Origin: Plutella xylostella
Lineage: Eukaryota; Arthropoda; Insecta; Lepidoptera; Plutellidae
DNA length: 64,000 nucleotides
Assembly (NCBI RefSeq): GCF_932276165.1
Contig: NC_064010.1
Span: 3,286,001-3,350,000 of the forward strand
Reading direction: 5' to 3'
Shown here one piece after another: positions 48,992 to 58,778 of this stretch (its first letter is position 1; each line of letters begins with the position of its first letter). The position numbers and the translations under genes are program-made. The notes under the pieces are model-generated. The model searched no databases. It was not told where the DNA came from and was given only the letters and a program-made list of their open reading frames with translations.

Positions 48992-49132
48992 GTGCCAATT
49001 TCTGCATACTCGGTTAGAGCGTAACCAGGTATTAGTTGTTGACTTTTGACACATCTGTCAAGAATTTAATATGGAGATGGCGTATAATTAATCAACCTTT
49101 CTCTGGTTACGAGTTCACCGACTATTGTAAAA
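48992..49132 (-). mobile_element. MITE-F, one end decayed
   Basis: GTGCCAATTTCTGCATACTC after TTA, then AACCAGGTATTAGTTGTTGA, ACATCTGTCAAGAATTTAAT and GGAGATGGCGTATAATTAAT. Inverse orientation to 20946-21096. Confidence 0.65.
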
Positions 49133-49184
49133 TTCAGCTTAGATGCCTGGAGCCCTGTTGGCGTTACGGGTAAGGTAAATTCAG

Positions 49185-49253
49185 CTAGTTTTTTTTCAGT
49201 TTAGAAGTAATTTGGTGCTATGTCACTGGACCTTTTTCATTGCTCGTGATTAT
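49185..49253. mobile_element. MITE-G right end
   Basis: GTCACTGGACCTTTTTCATT (GCTCGTGA) resembles the family terminus. The left arm is gone. Confidence 0.4.
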
Positions 49254-49258
49254 CATAA

Positions 49259-49471
49259 TCCTAACTAATCCTAACTAATATTATAAATGCCCAAGTAACT
49301 GTGTCTGTCTGTCTGTCTGTTACTCTTTCACGCCAAAACTACTGAACGGATTTGAATGAAATTTGGTATACATACGGTCTAGACCCTGGGAAAGAACATA
49401 GGCTACTTTTTATCCCGGAATTCCCACGGGAAAACTTTTTAAGGCGAAGCGAAGCGCGCGGGAACAGCTAG
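49259..49471 (+). mobile_element. Helitron-like element with duplicated 5' end
   Basis: TCCTAACTAA occurs twice in tandem (49259 and 49269) before TATTATAAATGCCCAAG. The end is GGGAACAGCTAG. A/T flanks. Otherwise near identical to 56674-56880. Confidence 0.8.
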
Positions 49472-49625
49472 TAATATATAAGGGTTAATAAAACCCTTCA
49501 GGCACAGCATTTCGCTACTCCCACATACGATACGTACCAAAGAATCGAACAAAGATTTCCTACTTATAAGTATGTCAGTACTTACTGCATTCTTTCCGCA
49601 GCGAACAGGGGGGTTACTCTATCTA

Positions 49626-49888
49626 CAGGGTGTTGCAAAATTGGTATACTAAGCCGAAACCTACATGTGCAGCATGGTATATCTAAGCCCGAATCTGAAA
49701 ACAGAATTTGGAAATTCGCGAAAAAAAAAAAAATTCCCATTGTAAAAAGTCACGTGACCAACAAAGTTTCTATGGAAAATGAAATATTTTTTTCGCGAAT
49801 TTTCAAATTCTGATTTCAGTTTCAGGCTTAGATATACCATGCTGCACATGTAGGTTTCGGCTTAGTATACCCTTTTTGCAACACCCTG
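49626..49888. mobile_element. MITE-K, complete, TA-flanked
   Basis: CAGGGTGTTGCAAAATTGGT start and its inverse ACCCTTTTTGCAACACCCTG end. The arms pair through AAGCCGAAACCTACATGTGC and GCATGGTATATCTAAGCC. TA at 49624-49625 and 49889-49890. TCACGTGA lies in the centre. Confidence 0.85.
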
Positions 49889-49994
49889 TATACTTACGAA
49901 AAACGAACGAACGAGAGCTGTCGTGCAATCATTTAACTCAGCGAGGTTGAGTCGTGGCTCGCGTAGCAGTACTCCGAAACTTTTCGTCATATAT

Positions 49995-50216
49995 CTAAAG
50001 GGTATTGCTTAAAGGGTATACTAATCCGAAACCAGCATGTGTAGCATGTTATATCTAAGCCAGAATATGGAACCAGAATTTCAAAATAAGCGAAAAAAAA
50101 TAACATTCTCCATAGTAAAAAGTCACGTGACCAACTAAGTTCCTATTTAAAATGTTTTTTTTTTTTCACGAATTTTGAAATTCTTTCGCTTAGTATACCC
50201 TTTTTGCAACACCCTG
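49995..50216. mobile_element. MITE-K, left end decayed
   Basis: AAAGGGTATTGCTTAAAGGG, CCGAAACCAGCATGTGTAGC, AAAAAGTCACGTGACCAACT and TTTTTGCAACACCCTG before TA. Confidence 0.65.
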
Positions 50217-50477
50217 TAGAGTGAGCCCCCAGCAGCGAACAGTCGGAGACGACAGGAAATGCGGTCGTGAAGAAGAAAGCAATAACGTGCAACATACGAG
50301 TGCATGTACTGTCAGCAAAAGAGATACTAATGTCACCCCAATCTGAATAGAATAGAATGTCACCCCACCGCAAAAACTTTCATATAATAATAATAATAAT
50401 AAGGCCCGCGTGATGTGGATATAAAACGTACCCCTCAACCTCAACAGAAGGAGAACAAAAAACTACGTAATGTAATA

Positions 50478-50858
50478 ATAATATGTGGGGACTTCTCACA
50501 CACGGCCATCCGACCCCAAACTAGGCAGAGCCTGTAATATGGATATCGGACAGCTGATATATCTACACTAATACATAGATAGACACATATTAAATATAAA
50601 TATCAACACCCAAGACCCGAGTACAAATATCTGTATTTGAACAAAACAGAGCTGGTAGTGGGGCGGAGTACCCAGTTATACAGGTTTTTAACCTAGCACA
50701 GGGGCTCTGGCTATTTTATTGTACTGTAATGTTTTTGAACAATAAACTATTTTCATTTTCATTTTCAACAAAAATATCTGCCCCAGCTGGGAATCGAACC
50801 CGGGACCTTCGGCATAGCAGTCAGGGCCACTAACCACTACACCATTCGTCCGTCTATG
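50478..50858 (-). mobile_element. SINE-A2 interrupted by a LINE tail
   Basis: ATGTGGGGACTTCTCACACA tail end at the low coordinate. The head at the high end reads GACGAATGGTGTAGTGGTTA on the minus strand, with B box GGTTCGATTCC. The insert lies at 50647-50766. Confidence 0.85.
50647..50766 (+). mobile_element. 120-bp LINE 3' end nested in SINE-A2
   Basis: It starts CAGAGCTGGTAGTGGGGCGG and ends GAACAATAAACTATTTTCATTTTC-type repeats. AACAAAA flanks it at 50640-50646 and 50767-50773. The polyadenylation-like AATAAA plus TTTTCA repeats indicate a severely truncated LINE or a SINE. Confidence 0.7.
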
Positions 50859-50959
50859 ATTCACTGATACATAAGAAATACTTACCAATTCATGTAATGA
50901 ACTGTCATTTTACAAGAGGCTCACAAGCGTCATTGAGACAATCAAAGTTCGACTCTTTA

Positions 50960-51606
50960 AAGCCCCATCCACACGCTTGGCAAACAATGGCAAACAGCCA
51001 ACTTCAAACACGGACGTGTGGATGGGTGTTTGTCGTTGTTTGCCTGTTTGTGTTTGTGTTGGGCAGTGTTCGGCATCGGTGTCGGTTTTTCTTGCCAGAT
51101 CAAAGGATGTTTGGCGAACAGTTTGCTACGTATCCACACGTCTGGCAGCGGTCAGTATGCGCGCTAGCATTGCGGGAGGCGGACGTATCAACTTGCTACT
51201 ACTTTTTCGTTGGCGCGCAAAGCGTAAAAATGTCTGATTGATCAGCACACCTACGATTCTGTAATTTCTGGAGGCTTATCAAAATAAAAATATAAAACAA
51301 ATTAAAGCCCAAATAAAGCAGTACATTGTACGATTTCTATGTATTTTTATTATCCCACCATCGTCTTTGCTTTCTTCTTATTTTCCTTTTTTCTTTCTTA
51401 TTACTATTGCTTTAATTTTTTATAATAAAAATATGTCAACCAGAAAATAATTGCTTGTCGTCCGCCGTGTTTGCCGATTCGGAATGTTATGATCGTTCGC
51501 CAAGCATGTGGATGGCTGTTCGTGTTGGGTGATTGTGGTCTGTGTTTGGGGCTTCGTTTGCTGTTTGCGGTGTTTGTGACAAACAGCAAGCGTGTGGATG
51601 CCGCTT
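50960..51606. mobile_element. MITE-N, 647 bp, TA-flanked
   Basis: AAGCCCCATCCACACGCTTG and CAAGCGTGTGGATGCCGCTT are inverted. TA at 50958-50959 and 51607-51608. CATCCACACG/CGTGTGGATG recurs inside (about 51015), and TGTTTG and CAAACA motifs fill both subterminal zones. Open frames of 60-114 codons overlap in several phases and have no motif. Confidence 0.75.
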
Positions 51607-51974
51607 TATGTTGGCCAAAAATACCAAATTCGAGTGTATCGATAATGCTTACAAACCTGTTGTAAAGTGACAGTAAGTTTTTTGATTTAGGGGGTTAAAC
51701 AATAGAGGTTTTTTGAATGTATCGATAAAATGCTATATTTTATGATTCATCTATCTTCACCCTTAAGTCTTAGGATTAAGAACTGTTTGAGCTCGAATTT
51801 CACACAATAATTTTGCTGACTGTACCTATATTTTTAAAAGTAGCTATTGCTTGTTTGATTTTAAACCTTATGACGCATGGGGTAAATAAATGTCATATAT
51901 CTGATATTAAAAACCCACGACAACGATAGTTAAATATCAAAAGAACGCATGGTAAGAATTTTGTATTTGGGTTT
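51607..51974. other. Unassigned DNA
   Basis: AT-rich. No repeat recognised. Confidence 0.4.
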
Positions 51975-52110
51975 TCCTAGACCTAGCACAGGGCACAAGA
52001 GATTAAAACGTGATGAAAGTTTTTCGTTGCGCTAGCTCTCTAGGCCGCGCGATGCAAAAATTTGATGTGCGCGGGTGACTCAGGGGGTGAGCACTAAGCA
52101 CCTTTTGTTG
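51975..52110. mobile_element. MITE-A, decayed
   Basis: ACCTAGCACAGGGCACAAGA, TTAAAACGTGATGAAAGTTT and CGCGCTAGC-like text follow MITE-A for about 90 bp. The right arm is lost. Confidence 0.45.
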
Positions 52111-52660
52111 TATTTATGACTAAGTATTTGAAATAAATTTATCTCAATAGAAACTTTGTCGGTGACTTTCGAAAAGCAAAATTTTTTGGGCATATAAGTA
52201 CCACTTTTGCTATTACTATCTAATTATGAATACGTATTACATTTAACATAAGTACAACAGTCATATACGAAAAGGCTCACAGATTTTAATTTCAACTCAT
52301 TTCAGAATTAAATTGTTAATGCCCGTTGTGGCTTCCCAAATCGCCTCAACCTTTTGCATGACCCTTGGGCATGGCCGTGAATAATTAATGATTAATTATA
52401 ACCTGAAATACGTGGAATTGTCTAGAAATGTGCTGGTTGGTCGCTCGAATACGAAGGGACGGGTAAAGTTTGGTCTTCTAAAACAAAATTACTTACACAG
52501 ACAAAATTTTGATACACTCGCGACCAATGTACGAGTATAAGTTTCATAAAAAGTGATACCTATGCACGAAATGGGCCAAATTTTTAAAAATTTAATTCAT
52601 TTTTTTACAGAATATTAAGTTTTTACTTGGTAATATTCTGATGCCCTGCTATATTATCTA
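52111..52660. other. Unassigned DNA
   Basis: No repeat, inverted structure or coding motif recognised. Confidence 0.4.
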
Positions 52661-52666
52661 AAAACT

Positions 52667-52948
52667 GTCTATTTTAATCTCAGATAAGTACTTACCTAGT
52701 AACAGCCAGTTTCAATAACTCTATCTACCGATGACTGATAGTTACTTTCATACTATTTTGACACATTTACAGTTACAACCTGTCGAATCGTATGGAAGTA
52801 ACTACCAGTCATCGGTAGATAGAGTTATAGAAATTGGCAGATTGACAGATTCTGAATAGTTCATCGACAGTCTATTGTCCCGCGATTGTGGTGTATCGTT
52901 CTATTGCCGTTCAGAATCTGTCAATTAAGTAAGAATAAAAACAGACTT
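52667..52948. mobile_element. MITE-B, intermediate form
   Basis: GTCTATTTTAATCTCAGATA and CAATTAAGTAAGAATAAAAA (CAGAC) ends are inverted and decayed. Within lies a second inverted repeat, CAATAACTCTATCTACCGAT...ATCGGTAGATAGAGTTAT. CCCGCGATTG ties it to 25047-25465. Confidence 0.65.
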
Positions 52949-53639
52949 TACTTTATTACATAATAGTATCCCTAAAAGTATATGTATTTTATTCCCAGAA
53001 ATACTCTAACTACTCCGTCATTTATTTCAACCACACACAGCCCGAATGAAATATAAAATACAAAAATGTATTCGTTTTAAAATCTCTTTTTATACCTAAC
53101 CACAAATTCCCGCAAATCCCTTTATCCGGGATCGGGGCGGAAAGGAAAATTAATGAAACACGTGGTAATTTGTATCAAAGCCTTAAGTTCCGCGAGGATT
53201 TTTATTAAACAAAATATACCTAGGTACGATTTTAAAAAACGCAACCTACTCTAATCTATTCTGAGAGGGGGCGAAGTTCCTGTATGTGGCTCTCTCGAGT
53301 GGAACCTTTGTACATATCCCCTTGATTACAGCTCAGCCAGCCTAGCCCCCGAGTAAACTGGAGTAGCAGGCCTGGGTGTTGCAATAGCTGAGGTAGGCGC
53401 TTTGTTTAAACGCATAAAACCAATAAACAACAATAAAGTATTAACCTTTTAACATTATTAACCTCATTTATAATTGTGTAGCGCTAATTTGTCCCGAACG
53501 GCCTGACCGGAAGTCGTGAATATTTGTCAAAATGGCCGGCGGAAACTGTTATGTTCACGGTTCGTTAATATTCAAATATCGAAGGCGTTTTATCGGCGGC
53601 TTTTAGTAATCGGTTCATTAGGTGCTTAGATTAACAACT
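52949..53639. other. Mostly unassigned; SINE-B tail remnant at 53262-53330
   Basis: CTCTCGAGTGGAACCTTTGT (ACATATCCCC) is an inverse SINE-B tail. No gene was found in the remainder. Confidence 0.45.
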
Positions 53640-53790
53640 TAACTTAGCTTAAAAAGTCACGTAACTAATAAATTAAATGAAAAGTAAATATATTTTTTGG
53701 ATTTTTAAAATTAAATTTGAACAAATGTAGGAATAATTTCTTACGTCAACGCCTTTCCGCTTACTATGCCTTTATTTTAACACCCTGTAT
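53640..53790. mobile_element. MITE-K, decayed right half
   Basis: AAAAAGTCACGTAACTAATA, CGCTTACTATGCCTTTATTT (TAACACCCTG) before TA. Confidence 0.5.
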
Positions 53791-54037
53791 AGTCTTTCAT
53801 CTCCCTCTCTCTCTTCCGAAGACCTCATTAAGTACGGCGGGTAAACAGAGAAGGTAAATACCCTTTATTTACCGCCGCGAACACGGCGCTATCACATTAC
53901 ATAAGGCAGGTGATCTCAGACTCAAACAGTTCACATTGTCGTTTATGTACTTAGGTATAATTAAAAAGTTGTTCAAATACAGGCTATTGTAAATTGTAGT
54001 AAGGCGAAAGGGGGTGACTTAGTGGGTCATTCAGGCC

Positions 54038-54162
54038 CTGTAGCATAGGGCGCTATTAAGACGTGACAAGAGTTCTCCGTCGCGCTCGCTCTTAAGGCTG
54101 CGCAATGTGAGTGAGCGCGAAGCAAAACTCTTGTCACGTCTTAAATACGCCCCGTACTAGCC
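54038..54162. mobile_element. MITE-A
   Basis: AGGGCGCTATTAAGACGTGA (CAAGAGTT) and AACTCTTGTCACGTCTTAAA (TACGCCCCGTACTAGC) are inverted. The centre has CGCTCGCTCTTAAGGCTGCG, as at 1021-1143. Confidence 0.7.
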
Positions 54163-55181
54163 CTTCTGAACAAATTTAGTTTTCTATGACTTTTGGTAAT
54201 TAATGTGACCGTCAGAGTCTTAAAAATACCTTTTTTTGCATCAGTTTACTGTATATTATAAACAGAAATACTATACTAATATGTACTCCGTTTTTGGCCG
54301 ATTATCTGAAGTATCTTTGCACTGTGAGCAATCCCTGAACACACAGGGGAAATACTTTATAGTTCGGCCTTGAACTGAGTTCTTTCGTACAAGTCAAAGA
54401 GTAAACAAATAAATGTGCCTCCCGTAGATGCGACATTAGGCACGATGGCTCGCCGGCTTAAGATTAGTATCAGCACCGCGGTAAAATAAGAATATTGTAT
54501 ACTTACCTTCTATGTTGGTCTTTACGTATAATATTTTGTAAACAATTTTATTTAAATTGAGGACATGTGCACCAAATAACCCACTCTGAGGACGTATCAA
54601 ATGAACATTATAAATATAAAAAACATACGTCCGGAACCCTGGGAAGTCTGCGACTGATGCTAATCTGACTGGGTTATCCTTTTTTTATAATAGTGTTCGA
54701 CATTGGATCTTTTCTTTTGCGTTTTTTTTTTTCAAGAAAAGTTGCTCAAAATTTCTTACTGAGTCAAACTCTTTCGGCTTAGCTTAGTTTCTGTAACCCT
54801 TGTATAGCCCTAATCTATCCAATTTAAATAAGTAACATTACTAAAACGAGATGAAGTTATAAATGTATTGCATTGATATCAATCACCTATCAATGCAATA
54901 CATTTATCGCCTAGCATCGTTCCTTATTGCAACTTTCAACATTGTTACATAGTAATAATCAGGTAGGCACAGTAATAAAATAGCAATATCGTGTGTCGCA
55001 TCTGTAGATATCTTATCTAACCGATAAATAAATAGGCAGGGCGGTCGATAATGTTTGATTTGAGTAGAAAGTTCGAGGGCCAACGTGGACTAACAGCTAA
55101 ATGGCATGGGTATTGGATAACCGGTAAAGGTATTACTGACAATGGCACACTTTACATTATTTAAGTTTAACGGCAGTAAAA
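54163..55181. other. Mostly unassigned DNA with one perfect hairpin
   Basis: ATAAATGTATTGCATTGATA (54859-54878) and its exact inverse (54888-54907) flank a 9-base loop. TTTCGGCTTAGCTTAG near 54773 is a MITE-K end remnant. Nothing else recognised. Confidence 0.45.
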
Positions 55182-55267
55182 CTAGGACCGGAAGAGATGG
55201 CGTGATAGGGAAGAGGCTTATACCCAGCAGTGGGCAGATACAGGCTGATAATGATGATGATGATGAA
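55182..55267 (+). mobile_element. RTE-type LINE 3' end
   Basis: ACCGGAAGAGATGGCGTGAT, AGGCTTATACCCAGCAGTGG and a GATAATGATGATGATGATG tail. Confidence 0.65.
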
Positions 55268-55410
55268 AACCAGGATTTACGCCTAGAAAATAGGCTTCAG
55301 TGATAGTCACAGAGGCTCTGTTTAGTGCTCCCTCTTCTTAACCCGACGTAATAAGAAGATGGTCTTCTTTCGTGAACCGAACTGTAAGAACGTTATTGGA
55401 TTGACTGAAA

Positions 55411-55930
55411 CTGAATTTATTATTAATGACTACTACATATTCCATAATGGGATATTCGACGATATTAAATGTTATTCCGCCGATATTCTCTGTGATTCAA
55501 TATCAGAAAGATAGAAAAGTTTTTAAGTAATTCGCCGTATACTGAATTTATTATTAATGACTACTATATATTCCATAATGGGATATTCGACGATATTAAA
55601 TGTTATTCCGCCGATATTCTCTGTGATTCAATATCAGAAAGATAGAAAAGTTTTTAAGTAATTCGCTGTATATTAAATTTATTATTAATGACTACTAACT
55701 ATATTTTCCATAATGGGATATTCAACGATATTAAATGTTATTCCGCCGATATTCTCTGTGATTCAATATCAGAAAGATAGAAAAGTTTTTAAGTAATTCG
55801 CTGTACTTATATTAAATTTATTATTAATGACTACTAACTATATATTCCATAATGGGATATTCGACGATATTAAATGTTATTCCGCCGATATTCTCTGTGA
55901 TTCAATATCAGAAAGATAGAAAAGTTTTAT
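55411..55930. repeat. Four-copy tandem array, 131-139-bp unit
   Basis: Units start at about 55411, 55542, 55673 and 55812 with (C/T)T(G/A)AATTTATTATTAATG. Each contains CATAATGGGATATTCGACGA, TTAAATGTTATTCCGCCGAT and CAATATCAGAAAGATAGAAA. Copies differ at only a few positions plus short indels (ACTAACTA, ACTTAT). The last unit stops at AAAAGTTTTATAAT. High identity suggests recent duplication. Confidence 0.9.
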
Positions 55931-55946
55931 AATATACTTACAGTGG

Positions 55947-56030
55947 CTACCTGACGGATAAAATACATGCTGTCACTTTCTGTTATTATTTTTTAGACAG
56001 TGACAGCATGTATTTTATCCGACAGGTAGC
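55947..56030. mobile_element. Hairpin MITE abutting the tandem array
   Basis: GCTACCTGACGGATAAAATA (CATGCTGTCACT) and its inverse AGTGACAGCATGTATTTTAT (CCGACAGGTAGC) surround a TTCTGTTATTATTTTTTAGA loop. Confidence 0.75.
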
Positions 56031-56673
56031 GACTAACCAGACATTTTGGAACAGGGGCTTAATATCGTCGAATATCAACTGTAAATGAAATCAACTAACA
56101 TGAGCTCCGTTAGGTGTGTTTTGAACTTTCAATAATTTTCGCCTGCCTCGACGTAGTAATACGGTTTTGGTATCATTGTTTAGCTTATTTCAAATACTTT
56201 TAATATAATACATAAAAATACCATCAAAGGGGGGCGATTTTCAAAGTTATTCAAGTAAATGTAAATTTTTGCTGTTTTTTTGACAAAAAAAGTAGATTAG
56301 GTGCTTGTAACTTATTTTATGTAACTTTTTAGCAGTTTTGCATATTTTTATTCGATAGAGATGACTTTTTTGCGGATAAATGCATTTTATTTCATGAACG
56401 TTAGGCGTTTGAATCTCGAGATATGATTTTTTATGAAAACTAAACTTCAAAATGGCCGCCATTTCTACAATATTGAGATTTGTTTTCTCGATGAAATCAC
56501 TCGTAGAATACACCCTTAAAGTTTGTCGGGTTCGAAAAACAACACATAATTATTAACCTAGAGACCATGAACCGCTGTACTTTTTTGGTTTTGTATGTGG
56601 AACTTGATCAAAAATACCTACTTGAAGCGATATCAAAATCAGCCAGGCCGTTTAGATATTAACAATTCCAACA
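56031..56673. other. Unassigned DNA
   Basis: No repeat recognised. An 88-codon minus-strand open frame (56513-56247) has no known motif and lies in AT-rich sequence. Confidence 0.4.
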
Positions 56674-56880
56674 TCCTAACTAATATTATAAATGCGAAAG
56701 TAACTGTGTCTGTCTGTCTGTCTGTCTGTTACTCTTTCACGCCCAAACTACTGAACGGATTTGAATGAAATTTGGTATACATACGGTCTAGACCCTGGGA
56801 AAGAACATAGGCTACTTTTTATCCCGGAATTCCCACGGGAAAACTTTTTAAGGCGAAGCGAAGCGCGCGGGAACAGCTAG
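56674..56880 (+). mobile_element. Helitron-like element, well preserved
   Basis: TCCTAACTAATATTATAAAT start, four to five CTGT units, GAACGGATTTGAATGAAATT, GGTCTAGACCCTGGGAAAGA and a GCGGGAACAGCTAG end. A (56673) and T (56881) flank it. Confidence 0.8.
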
Positions 56881-57545
56881 TAAAGTATAAATGTGACCTC
56901 AAGGGGCCACATCTATCTTTTTTGTCACCCTAAATAGGTACTTACCTATTATACTCCTTTTTAACTCTGTGTAGAGCTAGAAAAATGTATCTTTCGATCG
57001 CTATATCTCCTAAAAACCGGTGTCTCCAGAATAGTAAAGACAGTTTTAGTATCCTGTCTCAGACCCGACGACGGTTGGCGATCCCTGGAGACAGACTTGG
57101 AAAAGATAAAACAGAAAACTCGTAGTCAAAATGTCCCCAAAGGTGTGCATGTAAGCCTTTGAATTGCGACCGAAAATATATGGGTGTTCTAAAAACGTAA
57201 AAGTATTGTTAGAAATAGGTGAAAATGATATTTTTAACTGTACAGAATGACTGCAATAGATTAAGATTAGAAGACGGTTCAGAAGCAGCTAGAAAATATT
57301 AGTTAGTTTTGTCCTATTGTTAAAATACTACCTATAGTTATCTGAATAAATATTATTCTTATTCTTATTCTTATTAATATTATGTTGGTAAACTTTTAGT
57401 GGGAGTGTTGGAAAAAGAAAAGTTTACAGTTTGAATTTAGTATGACATAATATTATTCTGATCTATGGAAACTGTCTTCGCCCCGTGTTCTAACTGTCGT
57501 GTGTGTTACAAAAAATAAATATTATTATTTATCAGAAATCTCAAG
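56881..57545. other. Unassigned DNA
   Basis: TATTCTTATTCTTATTCTTA near 57355 is a small microsatellite. No other feature. Confidence 0.4.
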
Positions 57546-58170
57546 TTTTACTTGTAACTCATACAACAACCTAAACTTATCCCATTAAATTTATCCGAAG
57601 CGAGAAAATCGATAATCATCCAACGTTTCAACGCATTAGCCCCCAATATTAAAATACTAGACGAAACATCTCTGCGCCTCCTCGAAGCTCCCATCCATGA
57701 ACAGTCAATTAACAACTTCATATCTGAAAGAAATAACTCTTTCACCAATAAAATCCCACACCTCCTCAAAATAAGTAAACACATGGCATTTCAAATAATC
57801 CAGTATAGTGCCACAAACTTATCTGTTCCGGTGACAGCTCACATAAATGCCTAATATTTCTTAATTCTATAAGATTTTCAGTTTGCTCGTATTGTTAATT
57901 CGCTCTTGCGGTGTTAATAAACCCATCTAATCTTTTACAATACACAATTCATTAGTATGTAATAAGATATGGATCATTTTGGTTCGCTCTCACCGGAACA
58001 GATAAGTTTGTCGCACTGTACTCGCTGTTATTGTCCCCAACTTCACAAATATACTAAGATGCAGCCCGATTTTCAAAAACAAAACAATCCTTTCAGACAT
58101 TGACAACCTAATACAAAATTCCCTCAGTAAAATATTAAACCTACCATTCAGAGACCGCGACCAAGTAACA
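57546..58170 (+). pseudogene. Reverse-transcriptase-like ORF remnant split by MITE-E
   Basis: A plus-strand frame from about 57567 reads NLSEARKSIIIQRFNALAPN, then a LRLLEAPIHEQSINNF segment and IPHLLKISKHMAFQII. MITE-E (57806-58018) follows. After it another frame reads ILRCSPIFKNKTILSDIDN and SLSKILNLPFRDRDQV. This pattern (post-palm LLGAPI-like motif, helical segment, then LxR-SP) resembles the C-terminal half of LINE-like reverse-transcriptase proteins. There is no start codon or 3' end. The class is uncertain. Confidence 0.5.
57806..58018 (+). mobile_element. MITE-E, TA-flanked, nested in the RT remnant
   Basis: TAGTGCCACAAACTTATCTG (TTCCGGTGA) and TCACCGGAACAGATAAGTTT (GTCGCACTG). TA at 57804-57805 and 58019-58020. 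Confidence 0.85.
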
Positions 58171-58778
58171 TTTTTAGTTTTAGAAAGGTTTTGAAAAGGT
58201 TCTAGAACCTTTGTATGGAAATCTACTCGTAAGTCTTAGAAGGCTCAATAACGTTATATTAAGCTTATATTTACCTCCTGAGTGCAAAAAGGGCCCACGT
58301 TTTAGAACCTTTCTGAGAGCTACAGCAAAACCTATAGCTCAAACCCAGAACCTTTTGATCTAATTACACAGAACCTAAATATAACCTTCACAACCTTAAT
58401 TTAACGTTAACATAACCTTGGAAGACAGCTTTTAAGTTCCGTAAAACGGGGTAAATTGGTCCAATCTTCACTTTCAACTTGAATTTAAAGCTTGTTCCGT
58501 AACATATAGGGTATTTCATGGAATACTTAAGTATGTATGGTATGCTTTTTTAGATGTTCAGTAGATTTAGATTCCCAAATTATTTTTATATTTTGTGAAA
58601 TTTTATAAAAACCCTACTCGATTCCAATTAACCCCTGACGGGGTTAATAGGTTCGAGAGAGGGGTTACTCGTAATTTTAACTAGGGCTGTCACTTTATCT
58701 AATATATGAAGGTACTTTACTAATTTGAAAAAAAAAACTCTAGTATTTGAACCTACCTACTAAAAATGATACTAGGTA

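Larger units (their letters stand above)
49605..50230. mobile_element. GGGGGTTACTC MITE containing two MITE-K insertions
   Basis: GGGGGTTACTCTAT at the left and TAGAGTGAGCCCCC at the right are inverted. ACGAAAAACGAACGAACGAG and TTGAGTCGTGGCTCGCGTAG match the copy at 217-330. MITE-K copies sit at 49626-49888 and about 49995-50216. Confidence 0.6.

Noticed and set aside
50897..51241. 114-codon frame at the MITE-N border
   Set aside because: It runs across the TA border and the terminal inverted repeat and is low in complexity (repeated Val, Cys and Phe).
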